From positions 1 through 64,000 of the forward strand of contig DASZOL010000069.1 of the NCBI GenBank assembly GCA_035550795.1: a stretch of 64,000 nt of DNA, in the 5' to 3' direction. Positions 16,266 through 25,106 of the stretch are shown here, piece after piece; the first letter of the stretch is position 1, and every line of letters starts with the position of its first letter. Made by a program: the position numbers and the translations under genes. This stretch comes from DASRDR01 sp035550795 (GTDB lineage Bacteria; Methylomirabilota; Methylomirabilia; Rokubacteriales; DASRDR01). Under the pieces are notes generated by a model. That model had not been told where the DNA came from. It did not search any database and was given only the letters and a program-made list of their open reading frames with translations.

Positions 16266-18047
16266 CTAGAGGAGCAGCTCTTCGGGCGTTGAGGGCAGGT
16301 CGCCCAGAGTCTTCGACTCGACCGCGTAGAGGGCCGGCTGGCCGGGAATCCGCACGTACGTCAGGCCGGCCTCCTGCTTCCCCACGGCCAGCGCGCCGAT
16401 CGTCCGACCATCCTTGCCGGACAGGGTGACCGTCGTGGCGCCCGCGTCGAGACCGTATCGGGCCGCGTCCCACCCCTGCTCCGCCACGAGATCCTTCCAC
16501 TTGAGGTTGCGGAGCGTCCACACGAGCTCGCTCACGCGGCCGCCCCGGGCCTTCCCCGTCCTCGGCGCCGCGAGCCGCCAGTCCTCTTCACCCGCGCCCG
16601 ACCGGTCGAGCGTGAGCGTCACGCTCGGATGCTGAATCGTGATCCGGGCGACGTCCTTCGTATCGAAGGCCTCCGCCAGAGACCGGTCGCGCAGCTCCAT
16701 GACGCCGCGCGCCAGCTCCTCCAGCGCCGTCGGGTCGACCGCCGCCACCCTGGCGGGACCCTGGCCGACGACGCTCGCGTACGCGCGGTCCTTCTCGCGG
16801 GCCGCAGCCAGCAGCAGGGTCTTGGGCTCCTTGGCCTCCTTCTCCCAGACGGTGATGCGGACCCGGGGCTTGTCGAGGCCGTAGGTGGCGAGCCGCTTGG
16901 CGTCCTCGGACACGAAGTCACGGGCGCGGAGGTCGCGCGCCTTGAAGAGCACCTGGCTCATCGCGCCCTCGTCGGCAGGGAGCGTCACGGGCGCCGTGAT
17001 CCGCCACTTGCCGTCCTGGAGCGCGAGCGCCACCTTGCCCTTGGGGCTCTCGATCTCGACGCGCTCGAGCTTTCCCCGGTCGTAGGCGAAGACCGTCTTG
17101 TCCCGGAAGGCCATCGCCGAGTCGGGGATGGACTTCCACAGCTCCTCCTCCACCAGGAACACCGCACCGTCACCTTCACGCTGGGCATACACGGCCTTCT
17201 TGCCCGGCACCGCCTTGCCGAAGCGCAGCGTTCGCACGGTCCGCGAGGCCTCCTCGCCCACCCCGAGCGTGAGTCGGGCCGGCCGGTCGAGCCCGTACTC
17301 CGCCAGGCTCTTGGGCGCGTCGGTCACGAACTCCTTGATTTTCGCGGCGTGGAGCTTCTCGAGGAGCCCGCTGATCGCCTCCCGGTCCGCCGGAGCCGCG
17401 AGGGGAGCCGTGAGCTGCCACTCGTCGGCGCCCTTGACCCCCGCCGCCGCGACCACCTGGCCCGCCGGTCCCCGCACCTCGACGGCCTTGACGTCCTTGC
17501 GTTCGAACGCGACCAGCGTGCGGTCGCGGAACTCGCCGGCCGGCTTCTGAACGTCTCGGAGAAGACCCTCGGGCACCAGGAGGACGGCAGGCTTGCCCGT
17601 CTCCTGGGCGTAGGCCCAGATGCCGGACGGGCTCTTCGCGCCAAGCTTGACGCCGCGCTCCTGTCCCTTGGCCTTGAAGGTCACCTCGGCGGCGGGAGGC
17701 GCGAGCCCGAAGTCCGCCGGCTGCGCGGGGTGGGCCTCGATCTCGCGCTCGACCCGGAGGGTCGCCAGCGACGTCGCGAGGTCGTCCGCCGCCCGCCGGT
17801 CGGCCAGGGCCGCCACCGGCGCCACCAGGCTCCAGGTCTCACCGGCCTTCCTGAGGTGTAGCGCGTCGGCGCCGCCCTTCCGGACGACGATCTCCTCGAC
17901 GTCCTTCCCCTCCAGGCCCTTCCAGAGATGGTCCTTGATCGCGGCGGCCTTCTCGCGCTCGGGCCCCTGGCGGATGTCGTAGACGTAGTAGAAGGTGCCG
18001 AGCCCGAGCAGGAGAACGGCCAGTACCGTCGTCGTCAGCCAGCGCAT
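16266..18047 (-). CDS. DUF4340 domain-containing protein
   Basis: This 593-residue protein has one N-terminal membrane anchor (LTTTVLAVLLLGLGTFYYVY) and a long extracytoplasmic part built from repeated modules. Each module contains a tryptophan phrase (WSLVAP, WQLTAP, WRITAP, WRLAAP) and a phrase like DFGLAPP, EYGLDRP, TYGLDKP or RYGLDAG, four modules in all. That is the DUF4340 pattern. The gene is the last of an operon with an ABC ATPase, an ABC-2 permease and a GldG-like protein, the usual company of DUF4340 in many phyla. The complex is thought to resemble the Gld ABC system of gliding bacteria, but its cargo is unknown. The ATG at 18047 follows the upstream stop by 14 bases. Confidence 0.88.
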   Translation of the reverse strand: MRWLTTTVLAVLLLGLGTFYYVYDIRQGPEREKAAAIKDHLWKGLEGKDVEEIVVRKGGADALHLRKAGETWSLVAPVAALADRRAADDLATSLATLRVEREIEAHPAQPADFGLAPPAAEVTFKAKGQERGVKLGAKSPSGIWAYAQETGKPAVLLVPEGLLRDVQKPAGEFRDRTLVAFERKDVKAVEVRGPAGQVVAAAGVKGADEWQLTAPLAAPADREAISGLLEKLHAAKIKEFVTDAPKSLAEYGLDRPARLTLGVGEEASRTVRTLRFGKAVPGKKAVYAQREGDGAVFLVEEELWKSIPDSAMAFRDKTVFAYDRGKLERVEIESPKGKVALALQDGKWRITAPVTLPADEGAMSQVLFKARDLRARDFVSEDAKRLATYGLDKPRVRITVWEKEAKEPKTLLLAAAREKDRAYASVVGQGPARVAAVDPTALEELARGVMELRDRSLAEAFDTKDVARITIQHPSVTLTLDRSGAGEEDWRLAAPRTGKARGGRVSELVWTLRNLKWKDLVAEQGWDAARYGLDAGATTVTLSGKDGRTIGALAVGKQEAGLTYVRIPGQPALYAVESKTLGDLPSTPEELLL

Positions 18048-18061
18048 CCGTCGACTCCGCG

Positions 18062-19627
18062 CTACCGCCCGCGCCGCCGGGCCACGGCCACCCCGCCCGC
18101 CGCGATCACTGCCAGCGGGATGAGCACCACCGGCACGAGAAACACGACCTGGCCCTGGGCGGCGGTCAGGAAGACCGGAGCGCTCCGGGCCTCCCGCGGC
18201 CGCACCGCGATCAGATTCTCCTCCTCGGCGAGCCACGACAGCGTGTTGAGGAAGAAGTCGCGGTTGCCGGAGAGGTTGACGAACTCGTTCCCCGCGAAGT
18301 CGGAGTCGCCGATCAGCACGATCCGCGCCTTCGCTCCCTTCCGCTCGGCGGGCGCGTCCTTGGCGTCGAGCGTCGCGACCGCGGCGACGGTGAGGGGCCC
18401 CCGCGTCTCGCCGGGATCGGGCTTGACCTGGCCGGTGCGAATCTGGTCCTGGCTGGTCTCGGCCCAGCTCTCGCCGGACGTCCGCGCGAGCCCCTGCGCG
18501 GTCACGCCCTCGGGCGCCTTCTCCTTCACGGAGACGGTGCGCGCGACCGGGAAGAAGGTCGCAAACCGGAAGTCGCGGGTGATCGGGTGCGAGAGGTAGT
18601 CCCCGACAACCGGGATCTCCGGCCCCGCGCCGGCCTGGCGGCCCTGGGGGTTGATGTCGATGATCACGTCGTTCCCGAGGCCGAGCCCCCAGCGCTCGAG
18701 GCTCGGTCCCAGCCCGGTGGTCTGGAACGGATCGATCATGAAGAGGATCTTGCCGGCCCGGGCCACGTATCCGGCCAGGGCGTCGATCTCGGTGGGCAGG
18801 AGCTCCTTCTGGGGGCCGGCAACGACCACGATGGTGGCGTCGTCCGGCACCTTGGGCTCGCGGGCGAGGAGGAGATCCTTGACGTCGTAGTTGAGCTTCT
18901 CGATGGCGGACTTCATCTGACCGTAGCCCGTCCGCTCGCTCGAGCCTGGGTCCTTCTCACCGTGCCCCTTGAGGAAGTAGATGACACGCTTGCCCGAGCG
19001 CGTGACTCGGACGATCCCGTTCGTCAGCTTCTCCTCGTCCACGTCCTGGAGCTTCTCCTGCTTCTTCTGCCCGTCGGGCAGGACGGCTTCCAGGACAACC
19101 GTGCCGTAGGTCTCAAAGTTGTACTGCCGGGCCAGCAGCGGATTCCGGTCCGCGTCGACGACTTCCCAGGTGAACTTCCCGTTCGAGCGCTGCGCGTACT
19201 GCTTGAGGAGATCCTCGGCCGCCCGCTTGTTCGGCTGATCCGGCCGGAAGAAGGCGACCGCCTTGACGGGCACGGCCAGCTCGCTGGCGATCTTCACGGT
19301 CTGGGGGGACAGGCTCCAGCGCTTGTTCTCGGTCAGGTCCACCCGCCAGTTGTGCCGGTACGACACCGCCTCGACCAGCGCGATGACTCCCAGGATCAGG
19401 ACGACCAGGATCGCCGCGTTGAGGCCGTACCGGGCCGCCCGCCCGGCCAGGGCCCGGCGCACGTTGCTCGCAAAGCTCGCGTACAGACCGAACAGCAGCA
19501 CCAGTCCGCCGAGAATCAGCAGCGCCGGCCAGACCTTGGTCCACGACGGCCGGTAGGTCTGGAGGACGAAGCCCGCCACCAAGCCGGCGAGGCCGAAGAA
19601 GAGTGCCGGAGTCCCGAGTCGCTCCAT
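18062..19627 (-). CDS. GldG-like ABC-type transport system auxiliary protein
   Basis: This 521-residue membrane protein has two N-terminal transmembrane segments and a third near residues 70-90 (GLNAAILVVLILGVIALVEA). A large extracytoplasmic domain follows with the GldG/IFT-like blocks DLTENKRWSLSPQT, VIYFLKGHGEKDP, YDVKDLLL and GKILFMIDPFQ. A last helix at the C-terminus (VVFLVPVVLIPLAVIAAGG) ends in a basic tail. It belongs to the GldG family of ABC-type uncharacterised systems. The ATG at 19627 comes five bases after the permease stop. Location between the permease and DUF4340 genes supports a single envelope complex. Confidence 0.88.
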   Translation of the reverse strand: MERLGTPALFFGLAGLVAGFVLQTYRPSWTKVWPALLILGGLVLLFGLYASFASNVRRALAGRAARYGLNAAILVVLILGVIALVEAVSYRHNWRVDLTENKRWSLSPQTVKIASELAVPVKAVAFFRPDQPNKRAAEDLLKQYAQRSNGKFTWEVVDADRNPLLARQYNFETYGTVVLEAVLPDGQKKQEKLQDVDEEKLTNGIVRVTRSGKRVIYFLKGHGEKDPGSSERTGYGQMKSAIEKLNYDVKDLLLAREPKVPDDATIVVVAGPQKELLPTEIDALAGYVARAGKILFMIDPFQTTGLGPSLERWGLGLGNDVIIDINPQGRQAGAGPEIPVVGDYLSHPITRDFRFATFFPVARTVSVKEKAPEGVTAQGLARTSGESWAETSQDQIRTGQVKPDPGETRGPLTVAAVATLDAKDAPAERKGAKARIVLIGDSDFAGNEFVNLSGNRDFFLNTLSWLAEEENLIAVRPREARSAPVFLTAAQGQVVFLVPVVLIPLAVIAAGGVAVARRRGR

Positions 19628-19632
19628 GTCGG

Positions 19633-20400
19633 TCAGCCTCTCCAGCGCTTCGAATCGAGCGAACGCAAGGTGAGGAACAGGGCCAGGATCGTGAGGTTCA
19701 GGTAGTAGATCAGGTCCTTCGTGTCGATCACGCCCTTCGCGAACGACTCGAAGTGCTCGGTGAGGGACACGTGGGAGAGCACTCGCCCGAGGGCCCCCCC
19801 CGCGGAGTCGGAGGCCCAGGCGATCACCCAGAAGATCAGGAGCGTCCCGAAGGTCGCGACGGCCGCCACGATCTGATTCTCGGTCAGGGACGAGATGAGG
19901 ATCCCGATCGCGATGAACGCCGCGCCCTGGAGCAGGAGCCCCAGATACCCGGTCGCCAGCGGCCCCCACTCCACCGGGGTGACCCAGGCCACGATCAGTG
20001 GATAGGCGGCGGTCAGGGCCAGCATGGCGGCGAAGACGGCGAGCGCGGCCAGGTACTTTCCGAGCAGGACCTCGCCGTCCCGGACCGGGTAGGTCAGGAG
20101 CAGCTCGATCGTCCCGCTCTTCTTCTCCTCGGCGAACAGACGCATCGTGAGAATCGGCATCATCAGCAGCATGATGACGCTGATGTTCTGGAACAGGGGC
20201 CGCAGGACGCCCTCGGTGACCGAGAGGTCACGCGCCATCATGGGATTCATCGCCGACTGCATGCTCATGATCGTGTAAAACGCGAACACGTTGTAGAAGA
20301 ACCAGCCGCTGATCAGCGAGAAGATCGCCAGGACCGCATAGGCGATGGGCGAGCTGAAGTACACCCGGAGCTCCTTCTTGAAGACGGCCCAGGTCCTCAT
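19633..20400 (-). CDS. ABC-2 type permease, GldF-like
   Basis: This 255-residue ABC-2 permease has six predicted helices. It starts with the typical amphipathic entry MRTWAVFKKELRVYFSSPIA and carries the conserved FAEEKKSGTIELLLTYPV block, which contacts the ATPase. It forms the membrane channel or mechanotransmission unit of the exporter. Start and stop overlap the neighbours closely (ATGA with the ATPase gene, five bases to the GldG-like gene), so all are in one transcript. Confidence 0.88.
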   Translation of the reverse strand: MRTWAVFKKELRVYFSSPIAYAVLAIFSLISGWFFYNVFAFYTIMSMQSAMNPMMARDLSVTEGVLRPLFQNISVIMLLMMPILTMRLFAEEKKSGTIELLLTYPVRDGEVLLGKYLAALAVFAAMLALTAAYPLIVAWVTPVEWGPLATGYLGLLLQGAAFIAIGILISSLTENQIVAAVATFGTLLIFWVIAWASDSAGGALGRVLSHVSLTEHFESFAKGVIDTKDLIYYLNLTILALFLTLRSLDSKRWRG

Positions 20401-21386
20401 GGCGCCACGTCCTCCGCCGCCGCGGCGCCGGCGTCGACCATTGCCTCGTCGTGCTCCTCGCCCGCCACCACGCGGATAAACAGGTCCTCGAGCGACAGGC
20501 CGAGGGCGCGCAGCTCGAGAAGACCCCAGCGCTGCTGCGCGGCCAGCTGGGCCACGTCCCGCCTGACGTCCCGCGCCCGGTCCGCCTCCAGGACGAACGT
20601 GCCGACGCCGTCGCTGCCGCCCCGGCTCTCCACCCGTTGGACGCCGGGCAGGGCCCGGAGCGACCGGGCGATCAGCTCGGGCGGGCCCTCGATCTGCGCT
20701 TGCACCCGCGCCACCGGGGAGAGCTCTTGCATCAGCCGATCGAGGGGGCCGGACGCGACGATCCGGCCGCGGTTGATGATGACCACCCCCTCGCAGACCA
20801 TCGACACCTCGGGCAGGATGTGCGTCGAGAGGATGACCGTGTGGGCGCCGGCCAGCGACTTGATGAGCTGGCGGATCCCGACAATCTGCTTGGGATCGAG
20901 TCCGATCGTCGGCTCGTCAAGGATGAGGACCTCCGGATCGGCGATGAGCGCCTGGGCCAGGCCAACTCGCTGGCGGTACCCCTTCGAGAGTCGCCCGATC
21001 AGCCGCTCACGTACGTCGGGGATCTGGCATTGTTCGAGAACCTCCCCGACCCGGCGCAGCCGCTCGCTCCGGCCCAGCCCCTTGATGTGGGCGACGAAAT
21101 CGAGGTACGCGGCCACCGTCATGTCCCCGTAGAGCGGGACGTTCTCAGGGAGGTAGCCGATGCGGCGCCGCACCTCCAGGGACTGCTCGAACACGTCGTA
21201 GCCGGCCACCCGAGCGGTCCCGCTGGACGCGGGCATGAAGCAGGAGAGGATCCGCATGGTCGTCGTCTTGCCCGCCCCGTTCGGGCCCAGGAAGCCGACG
21301 ACCTGGCCCTTCTCGACGGCGAAGGAGACGTCCTGGATGGCCGGCACCGGCCCGTAACGCTTGGTGAGGCGATCGACCTCGATCAT
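20397..21386 (-). CDS. ABC exporter ATPase, GldA-like
   Basis: This 329-residue ATPase is the first gene of the four-gene exporter operon. Walker A is GPNGAGKT (residues 34-41), the Q-loop region reads GYLPENVPLYG, the signature is LSKGYRQR, Walker B with the catalytic Glu is LILDEPTIGLDP, and the switch His is in ILSTHILPE. After the nucleotide-binding domain comes an additional C-terminal domain of about 100 residues ending in an acidic, Ala-rich tail, as in GldA/CcmA-type exporters. It overlaps the permease start by four bases. Confidence 0.9.
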   Translation of the reverse strand: MIEVDRLTKRYGPVPAIQDVSFAVEKGQVVGFLGPNGAGKTTTMRILSCFMPASSGTARVAGYDVFEQSLEVRRRIGYLPENVPLYGDMTVAAYLDFVAHIKGLGRSERLRRVGEVLEQCQIPDVRERLIGRLSKGYRQRVGLAQALIADPEVLILDEPTIGLDPKQIVGIRQLIKSLAGAHTVILSTHILPEVSMVCEGVVIINRGRIVASGPLDRLMQELSPVARVQAQIEGPPELIARSLRALPGVQRVESRGGSDGVGTFVLEADRARDVRRDVAQLAAQQRWGLLELRALGLSLEDLFIRVVAGEEHDEAMVDAGAAAAEDVAP

Positions 21387-21769
21387 CGCTCGTCGCTCCG
21401 CTCCCGTGGAAACGCACGCTGAATCATCGACCGGAGAATTGGGGCGCTGTCGCGGCTCCCTGCAGGACGACGGGACTGCGATCAGTCACGAAGTATAGCA
21501 TAGGGCCGTCGCGCGGATCCCGCGACCGGGTCCCGGAGCCGGGCGGCCGGCCGGGCCGCCCGGCTCCGATGAGCCCCGCGAGCCGCCCGCCGGCGGTGAC
21601 GTCGGTGCGCCCGACGCTCGTGCCGGGGGGGAACCCCGCCATTGTCAGGATGTCCCCCGTGATGGGCACCGGGAAGCCCGCGCCGCCCCGAGATCCGCAC
21701 GTCGTTCGGGGTGACCGTGAAGTCCGAAGGCCCGCCGGATCACCCCCCGCCGGCCGGCGCGGGCGGCGG
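21387..21769 (-). other. Gene-free stretch with a possible decayed reading frame
   Basis: This 383-base gap separates the ATPase gene from the thioesterase. Its ATPase-proximal part holds the promoter noted at 21492-21497. Read on the minus strand, 21690-21725 gives a protein-like phrase (SDFTVTPNDVRISG) in one frame, and 21560-21680 gives another in a different frame (PVPITGDILTMAGFPPGTSV, then GRTDVTAGGRLAGLIG). Joined by a frameshift they would read as one coherent segment. No start, ribosome site or homologue can be named, so this is only a candidate pseudogene fragment. Confidence 0.3.
21492..21497 (-). promoter_or_regulatory. -10 element of the Gld-type ABC operon
   Basis: Minus-strand TATACT (five of six consensus bases) lies in a local AT-rich patch (21485-21503) about 105 bases upstream of the ATPase start. 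A second partial match, TATGCT, lies directly beside it. No -35 match was found. Confidence 0.45.
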
Positions 21770-22180
21770 TCACGCAGAGGCGGTCTCCGGGGCCAGAAGT
21801 GGCTCGAGCCAGTCGGGGATGGCGATCATGCGCTGGGTTTCCGGATTCCAGCAGGCATGCCGCGTCTCCCCCGTGGCGACGGGCTCCCCCGTCTCCACCT
21901 GCCGGATGTCGTACCGGAAGACGAACGACGCCCGCTTCCGCTCGCTGATCCAGCATCGCACGCGCAGCAGGTCGTCCAGCCGCGCGGGCTTGATGTACCG
22001 CACCGACGCCTCGACGACAGGCATGTGGACCTTCCGGTCCACCGTCGACATCGGAAGGCCGTGCTGGCGGAGGAACTCCACGCGGCCGACCTCGAAGTAT
22101 GTGAGGTAGTTCCCGTAGTAGACGACGCCCATGGTGTCGGTCTCGGCGTACCGCACCCGGATCGTCGTCTCGCACACCAC
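21770..22180 (-). CDS. YbgC/FadM-type acyl-CoA thioesterase
   Basis: This is a single-hotdog thioesterase of the 4-hydroxybenzoyl-CoA thioesterase/YbgC family. The signature RYAETDTMGVVYYGNYLTYF is intact, with the catalytic Asp in TDTMG and the following FEVGRVEFLR helix. The later EASVRYIKPARLDD and FRYDIRQVETGEPVATG strands match the family. It should hydrolyse acyl-CoA thioesters in the cytoplasm. The open frame continues upstream to an ATG at 22291, but that extension is almost all Arg and Gly. The tandem GTG codons at 22180/22177, giving 135-136 residues as is normal for the family, are preferred although the ribosome site there is weak. Confidence 0.85.
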   Translation of the reverse strand: MVCETTIRVRYAETDTMGVVYYGNYLTYFEVGRVEFLRQHGLPMSTVDRKVHMPVVEASVRYIKPARLDDLLRVRCWISERKRASFVFRYDIRQVETGEPVATGETRHACWNPETQRMIAIPDWLEPLLAPETASA

Positions 22181-22333
22181 CGCGTCGTGCGGCCTCTCAG
22201 CAACGCGGCGGGACGATGGAACGTCGCTGTCCCCCGGCGGGCGCCGCCCGCGTCTCCGGCCCCGGGCCCGGCGGCGGCGACGCCGCACCACGCCACCCGC
22301 GGCACCGGCGCCTCCGGAAGGGACGCGGCGGCA

Positions 22334-23290
22334 TCAGAGGTACTGACCGTAGCGGATCTTGACGACCACGTCCCGGACGCGGCGCGACTCGTCCACCGCG
22401 GTCATGAGGTCCGCCGTCCGGACGAGGCCCGGGTCCTGCCCGCCTCCCGCCTGGTGGACCTTCTCCTCGAGCGCACGGTGTATCACCTCGGCGACCTCGC
22501 CGCCGCTCATCCCGGCCAGCCGGGACACGAGCAGGTCAGGGTCGATGGGCTCGAAGAGCGTCCGCTCGGCCATCGCCTCCGCGCGCTTGCGCTGGATCTC
22601 GAGGATCTCCCGCAGCGCCGGGCCGTCGGGCAGCGGCACCTCGATGAGGTGGTCCAGGCGCCCGGGAGCGATGAGGAACGATCCGATTCCGTCCGGGCGG
22701 CTCGTCGAGGCGAGGACCAGGAGCGAGGGGAAGGCCCGCAGCCCGTCGAGCAGCTCACAGATCCCGATCAGGAGCGGCGCCGCCGCCTCCCGGGCGCGCT
22801 CGGGAGGAAGCATGTGCTCGAACGAGAGGGCCTCCGCGTCCTCGAAGTAGAGGACGCCCTTCCCCTCCGAGCCGGCGAGCTGGAACACCTCCTTGATCAC
22901 CTCGGCCGCCAGCGGGCCGACCTTGGAGGTGAGGGTCGCCAGCCGGAAGTGATAGAAGAGCGCTTCCGACAACGTCGCCAGGGCCTTCGCGAGCAGCGTC
23001 TTCCCGTTGCCGGGCGGTCCGTAGAGGAGTCCGCCGCGCGGCGGGGCGATGCCCCAGCGCCGGTAGAGCTCGGGCGTCCGGAGCGCGTGGGACAGCCCGC
23101 TGATCGCGGCCTTCGCGCTCTCGGCGCCCCCGATCATCCCGAAGGTCACCTCCGGCCGCGGGATGACCTCGACCCGCCCCCGGAGGTCCCCGAACTTCGG
23201 CTCGAGCTTGCCGACCAGATCGTCCAGACGGCGCTGGACGGCCCACTCCACCGCGGGCAGGGCGCGGCTCGATCCCGCTGCGTCGCGCAC
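22334..23290 (-). CDS. AAA-type ATPase with altered Walker B and sensor 1
   Basis: This 318-residue AAA ATPase is a single-ring-module protein of the classic AAA clade (FtsH/ClpX-adaptor-like spacing). Walker A is GPPGNGKT (91-98). Walker B reads VLYFEDAEAL, so the usual Asp-Glu pair is reversed to Glu150-Asp151. The sensor-1 phrase is ASTSRPDG, with Ser197 where Asn is usual. The arginine-finger phrase APGRLDHLIEVPLPD is retained. A short N-terminal helical part precedes the core, and the C-terminal lid with MSGGEVAEVIHRAL follows. There is no protease or membrane domain. The GTG at 23290 is the first start after the stop of the bifunctional-nuclease gene, six bases away, so the two are probably co-transcribed. 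The target is unknown. Confidence 0.8.
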   Translation of the reverse strand: MRDAAGSSRALPAVEWAVQRRLDDLVGKLEPKFGDLRGRVEVIPRPEVTFGMIGGAESAKAAISGLSHALRTPELYRRWGIAPPRGGLLYGPPGNGKTLLAKALATLSEALFYHFRLATLTSKVGPLAAEVIKEVFQLAGSEGKGVLYFEDAEALSFEHMLPPERAREAAAPLLIGICELLDGLRAFPSLLVLASTSRPDGIGSFLIAPGRLDHLIEVPLPDGPALREILEIQRKRAEAMAERTLFEPIDPDLLVSRLAGMSGGEVAEVIHRALEEKVHQAGGGQDPGLVRTADLMTAVDESRRVRDVVVKIRYGQYL

Positions 23291-23296
23291 GCGCGG

Positions 23297-23824
23297 TCAG
23301 AACGTCGGGGGGGACCCGGCCTTGGGCAGGGCCCGCTCCGCCTTCTCGAAGACCTGGTCCTCCACGAGGATGGGCACCCGAGCCCGGAGCGCCAGTGCGA
23401 TGGCATCCGAGGGTCGGGAGTCGATGGTGAGCTGGGTCCCTGCGGCTTCGAGGTGGAGCTGAGCGTAGTACACGTCGTCCCGCAGATCCGTCACGACGAT
23501 GCGCTTGAGGGAGGCACGGAGATCGCCGAGAACGTTGAGGAACAGGTCGTGCGTCAGCGGGCGCGGGGGGGTGAGCCCCTGGAGCGCGATGGCGATCCCG
23601 TTGGCCTCGAACGGACCGATGCTCATCGCGAGCGGCCGTCGGTCTCGCTTGCCCTGGAGAAGCACGACCGGCTGGCGCGTGCTCGGGTCCAGGACGACGC
23701 CCGTGACCTCCGCCTCCTGCGGGCTCGGTGGCGGCCCGCCCGCCTTCGGCGGCGCGGTCGCGCCCAGGCCCATGAGTCCCACCAGCGCCGCCATGGCCAG
23801 TGTCCGCGATCGCGCTCCCCGCAT
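23297..23824 (-). CDS. Bifunctional nuclease (DUF151) domain protein with signal peptide
   Basis: This 175-residue protein has an N-terminal signal (TLAMAALVGLMGLGATA) followed by a bifunctional nuclease domain (PF02577, formerly DUF151). The blocks VVLLQGKRDRRPLAMSIG, EANGIAIALQG, RPLTHDLFLNVL and TIDSRPSDAIALALRARVPI are diagnostic; the SRPSDAIALA phrase is the most conserved part of the family. The plant homologue has RNase and DNase activity. The signal peptide places this one outside the cytoplasm, which is unusual for a nuclease of this type but seen in other GC-rich bacteria. The ATG at 23824 follows GGAGG. Confidence 0.85.
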   Translation of the reverse strand: MRGARSRTLAMAALVGLMGLGATAPPKAGGPPPSPQEAEVTGVVLDPSTRQPVVLLQGKRDRRPLAMSIGPFEANGIAIALQGLTPPRPLTHDLFLNVLGDLRASLKRIVVTDLRDDVYYAQLHLEAAGTQLTIDSRPSDAIALALRARVPILVEDQVFEKAERALPKAGSPPTF

Positions 23825-23861
23825 GGCGCATCCTCCCCCAGCGCCCCCGCGCCGTGCGCGC

Positions 23862-23867
23862 AGTATA
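23862..23867 (-). promoter_or_regulatory. -10 element of the bifunctional-nuclease gene
   Basis: Minus-strand TATACT matches five of six bases. Transcription would start near 23855 with a leader of about 31 bases carrying the GGAGG before the ATG at 23824. No -35 is visible. Confidence 0.45.
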
Positions 23868-23914
23868 CCCCATCTCGCGCGCGCGGCCTCCGGGCCGGAC
23901 CCAGGACCTGGCGG

Positions 23915-25081
23915 TCAGCGCTCCAGCCGGAACGCAAGGACGCACGCGCCGGCGAGCAGGACGCTCAGGATGGCGAACATCGGCCCGTAGCCGACCGCGT
24001 GCGCCAGGTGACCGAAGCCGGCGGCGCCCGCGGCCTGGCCCACCAGGATGAAGGCCATGAACACGCCCATGACGCGGCCGCGCCGCTCCGGCGGCGTCAG
24101 GTCCACGACCAGCGCCGTCAAGGCCGGATAGAGGAACCCGTGCGCGGCCCCGGCGAGGACGCCCGCCAGGGCCAGGAAGGGACCGGCCGCCAGCCCGACG
24201 CCCCGCAGCAGGCCGAGACCGGCCAGCAGCACGGTGCCGGCGGCCTGGAGCACCATCGCCGGGATGATCACGGCCCGCCGGCCCGCGGTGTCCGCAAGGC
24301 CGCTGCTCGTCGCTCGCAGGACGAGGGCCGCGCTCGAGTAGGCCACCGCGAAAACGCCCACCCATCGGACCCCGAGGTCGAGCGCATAGGTCGGAAAGAA
24401 CGTGAACATCACGCCTTGGCCGAGACCGAAGGCCGCCCCGAGCGCCAGCGGGAGCCGCGGCGCCCCCGCGATGCCGCGCAGGAGGCCGGGCAGGCCCTCG
24501 CCGGCCGCCGGGCGGGGGGCGGGCGGCAGCGCGAGCCGCGCGGACATCCCGGCGGCCAGGAACGAGAGGGTGGCCGAGGCCAGGAAGAGGCCGCGGAAGC
24601 CGGCCGCCTGAACCACCAGCTCCCCGAGGGCCGGACCCACGGCGCCGGAGATGAGCCCGGAGATCCCGAAGATCCCGAGGGCCTGGCCCCGCCGGTCCGG
24701 CGGGGCCAGGTCCACGACCACCGTGAAGTTGGCGATGAAGAAGATGGAGAAGGCTGCGCCCTGCAAGGCGCGGAGCAATGGAAACCACCCGAGGGCCTCC
24801 GGGACGGCCGCGAAGGCCAGCGCCACCGCGCCGGTCAGGACGGCCCCGCTCACGAGGAACGCCCGGCGCCCCCCGCGGTCGACCCACGCGCCGACCAGCG
24901 GCTGGACGACGATCGCCGACGCGTTGTAGCACGCCATCGTCAGTCCGAGCTGTCCGTCCGTCGCGCCGAGCTGCCGGAGGTGGAGCGGCAGCAGGACGAA
25001 ACCCCCGAGCCCGGTGAAGAAGAGGAAGTTCATGGCCGCCGCGGTCAGGAACGCGGCGGTGAGGATCGTGGAGGAGGGCAT
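23915..25081 (-). CDS. MFS transporter
   Basis: This 388-residue major facilitator has twelve hydrophobic segments. The motif A region between helices 2 and 3 reads QPLVGAWVDRGGRRAFLVSG, and the equivalent in the second half is SSGLADTAGRRAVIIP. Both halves also carry the DLAPPDRRGQALG/DLTPPERRGRVMG phrase seen in sugar-efflux and uncharacterised drug:H+ antiporters. The substrate cannot be told. It starts 25 bases after the adenine deaminase stop on the same strand, so a nucleobase or its product is a possible cargo. Confidence 0.82.
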   Translation of the reverse strand: MPSSTILTAAFLTAAAMNFLFFTGLGGFVLLPLHLRQLGATDGQLGLTMACYNASAIVVQPLVGAWVDRGGRRAFLVSGAVLTGAVALAFAAVPEALGWFPLLRALQGAAFSIFFIANFTVVVDLAPPDRRGQALGIFGISGLISGAVGPALGELVVQAAGFRGLFLASATLSFLAAGMSARLALPPAPRPAAGEGLPGLLRGIAGAPRLPLALGAAFGLGQGVMFTFFPTYALDLGVRWVGVFAVAYSSAALVLRATSSGLADTAGRRAVIIPAMVLQAAGTVLLAGLGLLRGVGLAAGPFLALAGVLAGAAHGFLYPALTALVVDLTPPERRGRVMGVFMAFILVGQAAGAAGFGHLAHAVGYGPMFAILSVLLAGACVLAFRLER

Positions 25082-25106
25082 CGACGGGCGGCGGGATGCC
25101 CGCCCG

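Noticed and set aside
22181..22291. Arg-rich amino terminus of the thioesterase
   Set aside because: Low-complexity Arg/Gly codons, no ribosome site; family members start near the GTG at 22180.
22755..24932. Long minus-strand frame across the MFS, nuclease and ATPase genes
   Set aside because: Runs through three real genes in a shifted frame and has no protein-family signature.
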